From contig JADCJN010000029.1 in the NCBI GenBank assembly GCA_020247005.1, positions 1 through 64,000 on the forward strand: DNA of 64,000 nucleotides. Direction: 5' to 3'. A model generated the notes under the pieces. That model saw only the letters and a list, made by a program, of their open reading frames with translations. It was not told the DNA's origin and made no database searches. The translations under genes were made by a program, and so were the position numbers. This DNA comes from Silvanigrellales bacterium (GTDB lineage: Bacteria; Bdellovibrionota_B; Oligoflexia; Silvanigrellales; Silvanigrellaceae). Shown one piece after another: positions 34,423 through 43,814 of this stretch (position 1 is the first letter of the stretch; every line of letters starts with the position of its first letter).

Positions 34423-36372
34423 ATGACATTGCGTCCCAGCAACCGCAAATTTGTTCTTCTCGCACCGCTCTTCGGCGCCGTCGTTCTTCCGTCTGGCTGC
34501 AAAACACGCACCTACAACGCAGGAGTTCGTGACAGCGGCAAAGCCACAGACACGCAGTGTGCGGGCTCCAAGCCGGTGCGCATCGCCGACTATGTAGGCA
34601 ATGGAGTGAGCTGCTACCAGGCCAAAGGAGGCTACCTTGGGCTTGGCAGCAAGTACGAGCCCAAGAAAGGGCTCACCCGTTGGGTGCCGGGCAATGCCAT
34701 CACATTTTACTCGCATGGTTCGAGCGCGGCCGGCTTCAACTACAACGAAGCGTTCAAATCGATCTCCGACACGAATTATTTCGATCCGAAAATTGCCACG
34801 GAGCTCGTGGAGTACGCCCTTTCCGGGGCCGATACCACGCATGAATCGCTGCGAGGACATCCTGCCCTGAGCTCTCCTCTTCACAAGGGGCTCGTAGATG
34901 TCATTCAAGGGGCGAAAGAGACGCTCTTTCTTGACATCATGCTGTTTGGAGGCGCCTGGGGAACGGAAATCGTGCGTGAGATGATGAAGGTCAGGAAGAA
35001 TAATCCCGGACTCGAAATCGTTTTTCTGCGCGACAACGTCAACGTCTTCGGATTTTCGTCAGAACTCGATCCTCTTTGGGATGCCCTTCGGGACTTCGAC
35101 AAGAACACTCCCAACTTGAATGGGCTCGGTGCCGTTGTGGCGCTCGACTCCGACCTCGACACAAAAAAACCTATGGGCCTGCCCGCCAACATGGGGGCTC
35201 TCACCTCAGTGTTTGCGAACAATCCCTGGGTGAAAGACTTTCTGGCAAAGAAGCTTCCAAAGCTCCACCTGGCAGGAAAAAGCGACCACTCGAAAATTGT
35301 CATTGCCGATGCGTTCACACAACGTCCCTCCATGTGGGTTGCCTCGAAGAATCCCACCGACAACAACCTGCTGAACTACGACGAAGGCATGGTGGTGAAA
35401 GGTCCCGCTGCCGCACTGGCGCAGTTGGCCTTCGGCCCCGATCTCCGCCTTGCCGCCGAGCAAACACTCAAGGTGGAAAAGTACAAAGGCCGCGCCACCG
35501 ATCGCAGTCGCGGTGTCGTCACGAAGTGGCTTGGCGAAATGCAACGCCTCTCTGACGGAAGCCAGGGCGCCATCGCCTGCGCACCTCCGCCAGCACCCGG
35601 TGAAGCGGCACAAAATGTGGACATCCGCTGGGCCGAGAACAATGGCGATGACAGCGTTCGCAACGTGGAGCACACCGTCCTGCAGCTCATTCGAGGTGCG
35701 AAGAAAAACGTGCGAATGTACAACATGCTCGCCTACAATCCCGGCGTCGCGGAGGCCTTTGCCGACGCCATCGCCCGGCTCGGCTCCGAAAACGTGAAAA
35801 TGATTATCGATCAGGCACTCACTTTCACGCCCAACCTCATTTTCCACGAAATGGTGGGTGCCGCGCGCGTTCATTTGAACAAAACCACACCCGACGTCGA
35901 CGCGCAGGCTCGACTCAACTCGTGGGACAATTCGTTTCGCTGGCGCGTCGGCCTGAAGTCGAAGCGCTTCGATGCCCCTGCGCAGGAAGGTGCCTATAAA
36001 CGCATAGACATCGACCAACAACAACACTCCAAAACCATCATCATCGACGACGAAACAATTTTTTTGGGCTCAGCGAACTTCGACCTCATTACATTCGGCG
36101 GTTCCTTCCGAGAGTTCTCTATCGCCGCGCGAACGCAGCAAGGCGACGCCAAGGCACGAGAGGAAGTTGCCAAGGCCACGAAGATTTTCGACGACATTTG
36201 GAATGCCTTGGATGTCGAGGTGAAAACGACCGCAGGCATTCGCGCAGAACGCGCCAAGGACGTTCCCTCTGCAGCCGTCTTGAAGCTCGCAGCGGGTATG
36301 CTCACGGGTGAGCACAAGGTGCGCCACGGGCTCATGCCTTTGAACATCCCCCTGGAAAGCGAGTGCCGCTGA
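34423..36372 (+). CDS. Phospholipase D-like lipoprotein with two HKD motifs
   Basis: 649 residues from MTLRPSNRKF at 34423. Lipoprotein signal with LPSGC lipobox. Two PLD catalytic motifs: DHSKIVIAD (near residue 288) and QHSKTIIIDDETIFLGSANFD (split: near 534-550), each H-x-K-x4-D. The spacing and the GSANFD after the second motif are like cardiolipin synthase/PLD enzymes, but the N-terminal 150 residues (GNGVSCYQAKGGYLGLGSK) are unfamiliar. Being lipid-anchored outside the cytoplasm, it could act on phospholipids at the envelope, on those of other cells or on nucleic acids. The preceding 157 bp contain a small dyad CGACGC-CCACGT-GCGTCG. Confidence 0.88.
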   Translation: MTLRPSNRKFVLLAPLFGAVVLPSGCKTRTYNAGVRDSGKATDTQCAGSKPVRIADYVGNGVSCYQAKGGYLGLGSKYEPKKGLTRWVPGNAITFYSHGSSAAGFNYNEAFKSISDTNYFDPKIATELVEYALSGADTTHESLRGHPALSSPLHKGLVDVIQGAKETLFLDIMLFGGAWGTEIVREMMKVRKNNPGLEIVFLRDNVNVFGFSSELDPLWDALRDFDKNTPNLNGLGAVVALDSDLDTKKPMGLPANMGALTSVFANNPWVKDFLAKKLPKLHLAGKSDHSKIVIADAFTQRPSMWVASKNPTDNNLLNYDEGMVVKGPAAALAQLAFGPDLRLAAEQTLKVEKYKGRATDRSRGVVTKWLGEMQRLSDGSQGAIACAPPPAPGEAAQNVDIRWAENNGDDSVRNVEHTVLQLIRGAKKNVRMYNMLAYNPGVAEAFADAIARLGSENVKMIIDQALTFTPNLIFHEMVGAARVHLNKTTPDVDAQARLNSWDNSFRWRVGLKSKRFDAPAQEGAYKRIDIDQQQHSKTIIIDDETIFLGSANFDLITFGGSFREFSIAARTQQGDAKAREEVAKATKIFDDIWNALDVEVKTTAGIRAERAKDVPSAAVLKLAAGMLTGEHKVRHGLMPLNIPLESECR

Positions 36373-36426
36373 GCCCTTGGAGAATACGCAATCGTATTGT
36401 AAAGATATGAAACCTCAGCCGTTTTG

Positions 36427-37269
36427 CTATTGCTGCAGAAGCTGGAGGGCCATTTTTGGAACCTGGTTCGACTGCATGAGAACCGACGTTCCCGACTGCA
36501 TTAAGATGTTGTTGCGCGTCAGTTCAGAGCTCTCGTCGGCGATGTCCACGTCTTTAATGCGGCTGTTGGCAGCCGAAAGGTTTTCGACGCTGATGCCGAT
36601 GTTGTTGATGGTCGACACAAGACGGTTCTGAATGGCGCCCAAGTCGCCACGGATGGCGGACACATAGTCGATGGCGTCGTCGACCACGGCAAGGGTCTGT
36701 TGCGCGCCCGGCTTGGTGTCGAGTGCAAGGTCGGTGAGTCCAAGTTTGTCCACGTTTGCGTCTGCCTTAAAGGCATCAAACGTGATGCGGTCGACTCCCA
36801 GGAGGTTTTCACCACCCGTGTTTACTTGAATGTCCAGTGTGCCGCCGGTGCCATCGAGCAGCTGCGTCCCGTTGAAGTCGGTGGAGTTCGCGATTCTGTC
36901 GACTTCCGACTTCAGCGCCTGGTATTCGTTGTCAAGATACACGCGTTCTTTCGGCCCGATGGTGTCGGAAGCCGATTGCACACCGAGTTCTCGCATACGG
37001 ATAAGGATATTCTGGATTTCATTGAGGCCACCTTCGGCGACCTGTATGAGCGAAATGCCATCGTTCGCGTTCCGTTGCGCCTGCATGAGACCGCGCGTTT
37101 TCGCACGAATCTTTTCGCTGATGGCGAGGCCAGCCGCGTCGTCCCCCGCCTTGTTGATGCGGAAGCCAGACGAGAGGCGCTCGAGGCTCTGGTCCAACAA
37201 CCGGCGCGTATTGCGCATATGGCGCTGCCCGGTGATGGACGAGATGTTGGTCATTATCCTAAAGCCCAT
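36427..37269 (-). CDS. fliC: Flagellin
   Basis: Filament subunit, 280 residues, from MGFRIMTNISS at 37269 with AAGGAGAGG seven bases upstream. The N-terminal D0/D1 (SLERLSSGFRINKAGDDAAGLAISEK) and C-terminal D1/D0 (NLSAANSRIKDVDIADESSELTRNNILMQ) helices are well conserved; the TLR5-type region is not the epsilon/alpha type of Campylobacter by eye. The variable middle is short (about 90 residues), giving one of the smaller flagellins. Ends in LQLLQQ. It stands alone, convergent with the PLD gene and divergent from a regulator gene. No clear sigma-28 or sigma-54 site found in its 5' region. Confidence 0.97.
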   Translation of the reverse strand: MGFRIMTNISSITGQRHMRNTRRLLDQSLERLSSGFRINKAGDDAAGLAISEKIRAKTRGLMQAQRNANDGISLIQVAEGGLNEIQNILIRMRELGVQSASDTIGPKERVYLDNEYQALKSEVDRIANSTDFNGTQLLDGTGGTLDIQVNTGGENLLGVDRITFDAFKADANVDKLGLTDLALDTKPGAQQTLAVVDDAIDYVSAIRGDLGAIQNRLVSTINNIGISVENLSAANSRIKDVDIADESSELTRNNILMQSGTSVLMQSNQVPKMALQLLQQ

Positions 37270-37575
37270 AAACCTCTCCTTGGCCCTCTTACTCATCGCC
37301 TCATGGCAGGCGTGTCACATGACTGCATTCATCTCGAAGCTGGCCGCGCTCTCCACAGCGTAACAACACGTGCCCAAGAGTTCATCAACCTCTGTCAAAC
37401 TTCCACAAGGCAAAAAAAACCAGGCAAGAGGAAGGCATTTCTGCTTCCTTCAGCAGCAGAATACACTCCGTGCGCGGTTGACACGCTCGGTCGGCTTGAC
37501 AAACACGGTGAGGTAGCGTTGTTTATTTCACTAGAGTCTCTTGCAAATACAACAAAGCCTCGCCGTGGAGCCTTC
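37270..37575. other. 306-bp divergent control region, flagellin / ImmA-like regulator
   Basis: Holds the promoters of both genes. On the plus strand there are two TTGACA boxes (37478-37483 and 37496-37501) 18 bases apart, but no strong -10 at 17 bases; GTTTAT at 37521 is the nearest. On the minus strand I found no convincing sigma-28 (TAAAGTTT-N11-GCCGATAA) or sigma-54 (GG-N10-GC) match. No gene seen. Confidence 0.5.
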
Positions 37576-38613
37576 ATGAAGAAGTCCGCCGAGAACCGAT
37601 ATCCGCTCAGCGCGGAGCTTTTTCGGTTCTGCAAGGAAGCGTTGAACATCAAGCACAACTTCGAAGTGAAGGTCATCGACCAACACGTTGGGGCTATTCT
37701 CGGTTACGACCCTGCAGACTGTAGTCACTGGAAGAAGGGCAAGAAAAACATCAAGTCCCTCCAGACGGTGAACGCTATCGCCTCCCACCTCGAAATCGAT
37801 GCCCGTTTCGTTACGGACATCATCTCGGGTAAGAGCGATCTCGAAGAGAGTCTTCAGGAGTTCCGCGGCTATGGTCCTTTCGCGATTTCGGGTCGATACC
37901 ACGACGAAGTGAAGCGCGAGTTCTTCCGAAACCCTGGAAAGTACCAATCGACCGGTGAGTCGCGCTCGTTCGAACAGGTCATTGACTTGTACCGCGATGA
38001 AAGCGTGCGCGTGACGCGTCAAATTCTGGCCGCGGCCGACGTCCAAAGCTGCCCCGTCATGATCCCCGAAATCGCCCCCGTTTTGTTTCCCCGCCTTGTG
38101 TTCCAAGAGGTGTCTGAATCCGAGCCGGGCCTTACCGACGGACGCCCCTGTGTGGCGACAACCGTGGGGACAGGCGCCGATGAAACGACCACCATCCGTT
38201 GCCGTCGCGGCGAAATGAAACCTCACGTGCGTACCCTTTTGGCGCGTGAAATCGCTCGGGCCTTTTTACTTGGAGCAGGCTCCAACGGCACTTTGGGTGG
38301 CTTTGGAACAGCTGGTGCCGCAGGCAAGGTGGGAAGCATTTCAAACCCCTTTCCCACGGCATCGTCTCACTCGGCGACGCCTGCGAACTCGAGCAGCGGC
38401 GTTCCTCTGTCCGACACGGATGCCGACGAACTCCTTTGCGCGCGCATCAATCTCTTTGCCGGGCTTCTCCTCGTTCCGGGCGATCTTCTTCAGAAAGCCG
38501 CTCGCCAAATAAGCCCTTCACGCGATGTGGTGGGTCAGCTCGCGGAAATCTTTTGGGTGGGTAGAACGGTGATGAACGCGCGCTTGAAGGACTTTTTCGA
38601 GCACGGAAACTAA
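37576..38613 (+). CDS. XRE-like regulator with degenerate ImmA/IrrE (DUF955)-type domain
   Basis: 345 residues from MKKSAENRYPL at 37576 (GTGGAG upstream). Residues 20-80 look like an XRE-type helix-turn-helix (VIDQHVGAILGYDPADCSHWKKGKK, SLQTVNAIASHLEID). The C-terminal half follows the ImmA/IrrE layout, but the zinc helix HExxH is REIAR (LLAREIARAFLL, near 222). Later come the usual ARINLFAGLLLVP and AEIFWVGRTVMNARLKDF blocks. Loss of both metal-binding His suggests a non-catalytic sensor or partner-binding domain. A 40-residue Gly/Ser/Thr-rich insert lies between. The assignment is by motif pattern only. It is divergent from flagellin. Confidence 0.72.
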   Translation: MKKSAENRYPLSAELFRFCKEALNIKHNFEVKVIDQHVGAILGYDPADCSHWKKGKKNIKSLQTVNAIASHLEIDARFVTDIISGKSDLEESLQEFRGYGPFAISGRYHDEVKREFFRNPGKYQSTGESRSFEQVIDLYRDESVRVTRQILAAADVQSCPVMIPEIAPVLFPRLVFQEVSESEPGLTDGRPCVATTVGTGADETTTIRCRRGEMKPHVRTLLAREIARAFLLGAGSNGTLGGFGTAGAAGKVGSISNPFPTASSHSATPANSSSGVPLSDTDADELLCARINLFAGLLLVPGDLLQKAARQISPSRDVVGQLAEIFWVGRTVMNARLKDFFEHGN

Positions 38614-38740
38614 AAACCGTCGATTTCCTGACACACCCTCACAACGCGTGCCTGGCCGACATTTTTATCAGCTCCCCGTTCTCCGAAGACCTCCCGTGGA
38701 CCCTGCGTGACATCACGCTTGCCCCACGGAGGTTCGCACC

Positions 38741-39985
38741 ATGCCGACCCGTCGGTTCCCTCTTCGAGAACACATTGCCAAGCGCAGTGCAGGGCTTGTT
38801 CTCCTGCTTCTTGCAGGAATGACGACCCTGGCGTTGCCATGCTCGAACGCGTGGGCTCAAGGCACCCTTCCCGCAGTTCGCCGGAACAACAACCTGGGCA
38901 ACCGCGCCCCAGGACCTTCTCAAAGTCTGCAAGGGAATGCGCTTCCACGCCCCCTTCCCGATGCACCTCCGTCTCGTTTTCCGTTGACTGTCTTGACGCA
39001 ACCCCTTCTCATAGCGCCAACAGCCTCAATTTTGCGAACTCGAATCGAGGCCCTCAAAAAGAAGCCCGACCTCGCCGAGCCGGTGGTGCTGCGCCTCAAC
39101 ACCCTGGAACCTGCACCCATTCTTGAACAATTGGCCAAGCAGGGACTTGCCGAGAAGCTTCTCACCCGCGAAGGAAACAAGCTGCGTTCCGACTTTCGCA
39201 GCACCATTCTTCCCCGCGTGAAGGAAGGCCGCCTTTCTCTTGAAGTCCGCGACCTCGTTTGGATCGATTTGCAGAAGCTCTCGGCCACCATTGCTCAGAA
39301 CTCCATAAAACCCAGCCTCATGTTGAAAGAGTGGGAACTTGCGCTCGCAAACAGCGAGACCCGCGCCGAGCTCGAAGACCACTTTGGGCAAGCCTTCAAG
39401 GCCATGGCACAGGACGTCGAGAAGAGCCTGCTTGCCTCGAATGAGCCAGGCAGTCTGCAAATTCCCTTGGAACTGTTTTTGCCGCGGCATGTGCGCACGG
39501 TTCTCGGCCGATATTCTCCTCTGCGCGGCCGCAATTGCTTCGCCACGGCACTGGGGTTCAACGACCCTCGCGTCGAGCTCATGGACAATATCAATCTTGT
39601 TCGAGAAGACGGCCATCATGCAGCGATGATCAACAACGACGAGTTTGCGCAGGCTCTTTGGCTCGGTTACCGCGAGCTCGAACCCGTGGAGATTCTCGAA
39701 GGGCTCAAATATGGGGACGTTATTGCCTTTCTCGACCGCACGGAGGGCGATTCCTATACGGGGCTCAAACACGCCGCCGTCCACGTTGCCGCGGACGTTT
39801 ACCTGCACAAGCCAAGCAAGTCGGCTTCCACACCTATCGAATTCACCCGTTGGACCAACATGGTCCGAATTTGGGGCGGGCTTGCACGGGAGCTCGACTA
39901 CAAGGTTTATCGGAGGCTTCCCTCGGGGTCGCTGCGCCAACGCAACTCCCAGATAGCGATTGAAAAAATATTCTGGAGCCAGTAG
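38741..39985 (+). CDS. Exported protein with NlpC/P60-like cysteine hydrolase domain
   Basis: 414 residues. Signal peptide (SAGLVLLLLAGMTTLALPCSNAWAQ, residues 16-40; cleavage near AWAQ). The middle is helical and unrecognised. The C-terminal 160 residues carry a possible papain-like site: Cys in GRNCFATALGF, KYGDVIAFLDR, and His in LKHAAVHVAADVYLHKPS, the order and spacing of NlpC/P60-type peptidoglycan hydrolases. GGAGG precedes the ATG by eight bases. Substrate could be cell-wall peptide or an amide; evidence is motif-level. Confidence 0.7.
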   Translation: MPTRRFPLREHIAKRSAGLVLLLLAGMTTLALPCSNAWAQGTLPAVRRNNNLGNRAPGPSQSLQGNALPRPLPDAPPSRFPLTVLTQPLLIAPTASILRTRIEALKKKPDLAEPVVLRLNTLEPAPILEQLAKQGLAEKLLTREGNKLRSDFRSTILPRVKEGRLSLEVRDLVWIDLQKLSATIAQNSIKPSLMLKEWELALANSETRAELEDHFGQAFKAMAQDVEKSLLASNEPGSLQIPLELFLPRHVRTVLGRYSPLRGRNCFATALGFNDPRVELMDNINLVREDGHHAAMINNDEFAQALWLGYRELEPVEILEGLKYGDVIAFLDRTEGDSYTGLKHAAVHVAADVYLHKPSKSASTPIEFTRWTNMVRIWGGLARELDYKVYRRLPSGSLRQRNSQIAIEKIFWSQ

Positions 39986-40081
39986 AGGAGGCGAGGTCTC
40001 GTTTTTTGAAAATCCGCCGGTCTCCGCTGTTCCCCATCCCCTCCTTTTTGGTCGACTTTTTTCGCAGGAATTCGAAACCGT

Positions 40082-41539
40082 ATGAGCAAGATGCCCCCGC
40101 GACGGCCAAGCCCAGGCCAAGGCCCCCGCCCTTCGTCACGTCAGACTTCGCCAAGCCGCCGACCACCCCCGGCCAAAACTGTGGAACGAGACGCCGGCCG
40201 TGACGCCAGTCCCATTTTGCGGGGAGCCACGCGGCGCATGCTGACAACCACGGGAGGCAACCCCCAAGCGGAATTCGTTTCCCACGAGGATCCCTGTCGG
40301 GTTCTTGCGGAATGCCAGGCCTGTTCTCTGCTCGACCTCGAGTACCGCAAACAGCTTCAGCTGAAAACGCAGGACTTCCGAGCACTCGTCGCTTCGAAAG
40401 GCGACATCTTTGCCCGGGTCCGCATTATGGACTGCACCGCGTCCGATGTTCGGTTCGGATATCGCCACACGGCCAAGCTCGTGGTGAGCGAACGGCGCGA
40501 GAGGTTCTTTCGACCGGCTCCCGCCGGCACCAAGGCCACGCCCCCCAAACGCTGGTTGAGCATCGGTCTTTACCAGCCCGGCAGCCACGAGGTTGTTGAC
40601 ATTGGCAATTGCCCCGTGCAAACGCCCCACATCAACTCCATTGTGGCGCACCTTCGAGGAGCGCTGAAAACGTTTGATATCAGCGTTTACGACGAGCGCA
40701 CGCGGCAAGGTGACCTTCGTTACATTGTCATACGCACGGCTCATCGAACCCGAAAAACCTTGCTGACGTTCGTGACATCCACGGCTCAAAAGGCGAAATT
40801 CACACCGCTTGCGCGCGACCTCATGGAGCGGTTTTCAACCACGCTGGAAGGCGTCCTTCTTCATGTGAATGGGACTGCGGGAAACGCCATTTTCGAACTC
40901 AATGGCGCAGTAGGCGAGAGCATGAAAGACGTCCTGCTTTCGGGGCGAAGGTCGCTTGAGGAAGAGCTCTGCGGCCTCAAACTTCGCGTGAGCGCCGAAA
41001 GTTTCTTTCAAGTAAACCCCTACGTTGCAGAGCGCATGTACAACCGCATTGTCGAGCTCGCCGATTTGGCGCAAAGCGAAAATGCGCTCGACCTTTACTG
41101 CGGCGTGGGCGGCATCAGCCTGCTTTTGGCCAAACAGTGCCGCCGGGTTGTAGGTGTCGAGGAAACAGCGTCCTCCATTGACGACGCGAAATCCAACGCC
41201 GAATCCAATCGCATCCCGAACATCGACTTCTTTCAAGGCCGTGCCGAAGACGTTCTTCCCGTTGTCATCGCTCAGGGAGTGAACCCTCGTTACGATGTTG
41301 TCACTTTGAACCCCTCTCGCCGCGGATGTCAGCCCGAGGTCCTCGAACGAGTCGCGGCCCTCGCTCCCAGGCGCATCGTGTACATGAGCTGCTTTGCTGA
41401 TACACTCCTCAGAGACGCCGCAGCTCTTTGTGGTAAAGGTTACAAAGTTGTCGTTTTCGAGCCCTTCGACATGTTCCCCGGCACCTCGCACATGGAAGTT
41501 TTGTGCGTCCTGGACCGAGTGGAACCTCAGAAAGGTTGA
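40082..41539 (+). CDS. 23S rRNA (uracil-5)-methyltransferase, RumA/RlmCD family
   Basis: 485 residues. Residues 1-50 are a Pro/Arg/Ser-rich tail of the kind that may bind RNA. An N-terminal 4Fe-4S site is suggested by Cys at CRVLAECQAC and a fourth in GNCPVQTP. The SAM fold shows LDLYCGVGGISLLLA and DVVTLNPSRRG; the catalytic Cys is in YMSCFADTL (near 437) and the general base Glu in TSHMEVL. No TRAM domain is seen, which fits RlmC better than RlmD, but paralogue identity is uncertain. It lies between the exported hydrolase and the metallopeptidase. Confidence 0.9.
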   Translation: MSKMPPRRPSPGQGPRPSSRQTSPSRRPPPAKTVERDAGRDASPILRGATRRMLTTTGGNPQAEFVSHEDPCRVLAECQACSLLDLEYRKQLQLKTQDFRALVASKGDIFARVRIMDCTASDVRFGYRHTAKLVVSERRERFFRPAPAGTKATPPKRWLSIGLYQPGSHEVVDIGNCPVQTPHINSIVAHLRGALKTFDISVYDERTRQGDLRYIVIRTAHRTRKTLLTFVTSTAQKAKFTPLARDLMERFSTTLEGVLLHVNGTAGNAIFELNGAVGESMKDVLLSGRRSLEEELCGLKLRVSAESFFQVNPYVAERMYNRIVELADLAQSENALDLYCGVGGISLLLAKQCRRVVGVEETASSIDDAKSNAESNRIPNIDFFQGRAEDVLPVVIAQGVNPRYDVVTLNPSRRGCQPEVLERVAALAPRRIVYMSCFADTLLRDAAALCGKGYKVVVFEPFDMFPGTSHMEVLCVLDRVEPQKG

Positions 41540-41563
41540 GCTCTCCACTCTCACGGGAGACCC

Positions 41564-43018
41564 ATGACGCTTCTGCAGTCTGCACTGTTCGGCTTTGGCG
41601 CCCTCGCGACTGCCGGGGGCGCGTTTGCGGCCTACGTCGTGTGGGGGCCTGAAGACGTCTCTTCATCTGCGCCGAGTCCTCTCAACTCACAAGTCCGCAC
41701 GGGGAGAATGTCCCAAGGGGTTCCGGGGCAGGCGTCCGTGGACACAGGAACAGCGTCATCAAGCGAGCTGGCAAATTTGACAGAGGCGCGAGGCGCGAGG
41801 GGGCTTGGCGAAAATGCGCTCGACGGCGCTTGGGGAAAGTTTCAGACAGGTGACTACGAGGGGGCCATTGTCCAGTTGCGTGCGGAGTTCAACCTGCGCC
41901 CAGGCGATGCTCCGTTGCAGGCGAACCTGGCAACAGCCCTCTTCGCTCTTGCCCTTGTGAAGGTCAAAGCCCAGCAGTTCGCTGAGGCAGAGAAGTTCCT
42001 CGATGAAAGCGCTCGCCTGGGCAACGCCGACGCGGCGCGCACAGCCGCCTCTTTGAAGCTCAAGCTTGGCGCGGTGGACCTTGCCAGCGGACTCTTCGAA
42101 GAACTTGTCGACAAAGCCGGACAAACGACTGCAGACACCGCAAGCCTTAAGGTCCTGGTGGATGTTTCGTTGCGAAGCGACGACCTCGACCGCGCCGACT
42201 ATTTTCTCGACAAACTTTCGCCAGACGATCCGTTTGTGGCTCCGCGCCGCACGCGCCTCGAACGCAAGCGGGCGTTTGCCCAAGTCCAAGACACCGTCGA
42301 GCGTGGCGGCGTGGTGGAGGTCGCCTTCGCGGACAGCATTCCGCGCTCGCTCGCAAATGCCGTGGCACAGGCCATGGAGGAAGCGCACGGGGAGTTGGCA
42401 CAAGGGCTGCTTGGGACAGTGCCTTCCAGCACCCGCCTGAAGGCGTTTCTTTATCCCCAAAAAGACTTTCGTGAAAACACCGATGCGCCACCCTGGGCAG
42501 GCGGCCTTTTCGACGGCCTTGTGAGCATTCCCGTTCCTCGCACACGAAACGCAACCGAGGAAACCTACCTGGCGCGCGGGCTTGCGCGCATCGCCAGGCA
42601 CGAAACAACCCACGCCTATTTGTATGCATTCTGCGGTGACGTGGTGCCGTCATGGATGGGTGAGGGATTGGCCCAAAAAATGGAAGGACGTCGCGCCTCT
42701 TCCGCCTCCATTGAGCTCAAGAAACAAGGGAACGCCTGGGCGGGAAACAGTGGGCTCTTGGGAACCACTCCCGCGCTCGATCGTCCTTTTACGGAAGCCT
42801 CAGGACGAGACGTTGGTCGCCTCTATGCTCAAAGCTTTTTGCTTGTGAATCATTACTCTCGCGTGCATGGAGGGCTGCCTTTTTGGCGTGGACTTCTGTC
42901 ACGTGTTTGCCAAGGGCGCGAGTCGATGACAAACGTGCTTTCCGCGGAGCTTGGGGAAGACGGTGTTGCTTCGGCCCTCTGGCAACGCGACGGTCAGGCT
43001 GCCATGGCCTCCCCCTAA
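41564..43018 (+). CDS. TPR-containing membrane-anchored zinc metallopeptidase (peptidase MA-like)
   Basis: 484 residues. One N-terminal membrane segment (FGFGALATAGGAFAAYVVW), a low-complexity stalk, then TPR-like helices (NALDGAWGKFQTGDYEGAIVQLRAE; FAEAEKFLDESARLG; ASGLFEELVDKAG). The C-terminal part is a gluzincin: RHETTHAYLY (HExxH near 346) followed by GEGLAQ with the third ligand Glu about 20 residues later. This resembles the peptidase MA/DUF1570 group. The enzyme should face the periplasm. GGGAG lies before the ATG, 24 bp after the methyltransferase stop. Confidence 0.85.
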   Translation: MTLLQSALFGFGALATAGGAFAAYVVWGPEDVSSSAPSPLNSQVRTGRMSQGVPGQASVDTGTASSSELANLTEARGARGLGENALDGAWGKFQTGDYEGAIVQLRAEFNLRPGDAPLQANLATALFALALVKVKAQQFAEAEKFLDESARLGNADAARTAASLKLKLGAVDLASGLFEELVDKAGQTTADTASLKVLVDVSLRSDDLDRADYFLDKLSPDDPFVAPRRTRLERKRAFAQVQDTVERGGVVEVAFADSIPRSLANAVAQAMEEAHGELAQGLLGTVPSSTRLKAFLYPQKDFRENTDAPPWAGGLFDGLVSIPVPRTRNATEETYLARGLARIARHETTHAYLYAFCGDVVPSWMGEGLAQKMEGRRASSASIELKKQGNAWAGNSGLLGTTPALDRPFTEASGRDVGRLYAQSFLLVNHYSRVHGGLPFWRGLLSRVCQGRESMTNVLSAELGEDGVASALWQRDGQAAMASP

Positions 43019-43043
43019 GTTCCCTTTCGCGGAGACACGAGCC

Positions 43044-43775
43044 ATGACACTGTGCCCCACCCTTGCGCTCTTTGCCTCACGCCCCCCAGTTGCTGCTTTT
43101 CTTGTGGGAGTCGGCGTGGTGAGTGCGTGCGGCGACAGCCCCGATAGGGCGAAGCTCGGCAGCTATTGTGTCGACAACCCAAGCCGACAGGTTTGCGCCA
43201 CCTACCGGAGCGACGACACGACTCGGGCTTTTTTCGATGCGGTCGTGGGCACATGGCGGTCTAATTGCGTTGGTTTCGCTCTTGATAAAAACACCTTATA
43301 CATCAAAGACAGCTTCACCTTCCAAAAGAACCTCACATTTCGACGCATGAGAGGTTTTTTTGCAGATGAAAAATGCACTCAACCTTTTTTCACCTTTTCA
43401 CATGAAGGCGAATTAAGGGCCAGAAAAACAACGGGAGCATTTGACTATCTTCTCGATTTCAATCTTCTCATTTCCGCTCTAACCGCCGAATCCGCCGAGG
43501 GTGCCGCAATACTCGGTTCGTCACAATCGTGTCAGACTTCAGGATGGGAAAAAGGAAAGACAACGAACCTCAACTCCTGCACCATTTCCTTCCGAGAGGG
43601 CGAAGTCGACGAGCAGAAATTTAGTTTCCAGAATCTGGAACACTTCAATGGAATGAAGCTCAACGTGACCACCAAAACCTTTGTGCTTGGCGATGAAGGC
43701 AAAGAATTTTATGTGCCTGTTCAGGAATCTCGCCCTTCCAAAACCCGAGACGACCTTGTTTACACCCGGCAGTGA
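43044..43775 (+). CDS. Putative lipoprotein of unknown function
   Basis: 243 residues from MTLCPTLALF at 43044 (GGAG upstream). Lipobox VVSAC. The mature part has paired Cys (YCVDNPSRQVC; NCVGF; KCTQPFF; SCQTSG; SCTISF) and alternating strands (SFTFQKNLTFRRMRGFF, FTFSHEGELRARK), suggesting a disulphide-bonded beta barrel, possibly lipocalin-like in shape (GTWRSNCVGF near the start is typical of such folds). G+C falls from about 43250 on, unlike the metallopeptidase gene upstream. No family recognised. Confidence 0.75.
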   Translation: MTLCPTLALFASRPPVAAFLVGVGVVSACGDSPDRAKLGSYCVDNPSRQVCATYRSDDTTRAFFDAVVGTWRSNCVGFALDKNTLYIKDSFTFQKNLTFRRMRGFFADEKCTQPFFTFSHEGELRARKTTGAFDYLLDFNLLISALTAESAEGAAILGSSQSCQTSGWEKGKTTNLNSCTISFREGEVDEQKFSFQNLEHFNGMKLNVTTKTFVLGDEGKEFYVPVQESRPSKTRDDLVYTRQ

Positions 43776-43814
43776 AGTCACCGCCTTCACAAGAACATGG
43801 GGTCGGACACGAGG

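Noticed and set aside
36383-36398. AATACG-CAAT-CGTATT hairpin between the PLD and flagellin genes
   Set aside because: Stem of six A+T-rich pairs without T-run; too weak to call as a terminator.
36700-37575. Long open frame upstream of and in frame with the ImmA-like regulator
   Set aside because: It runs antisense through the well-supported flagellin gene; GTGGAG and the ATG at 37576 give the better start.
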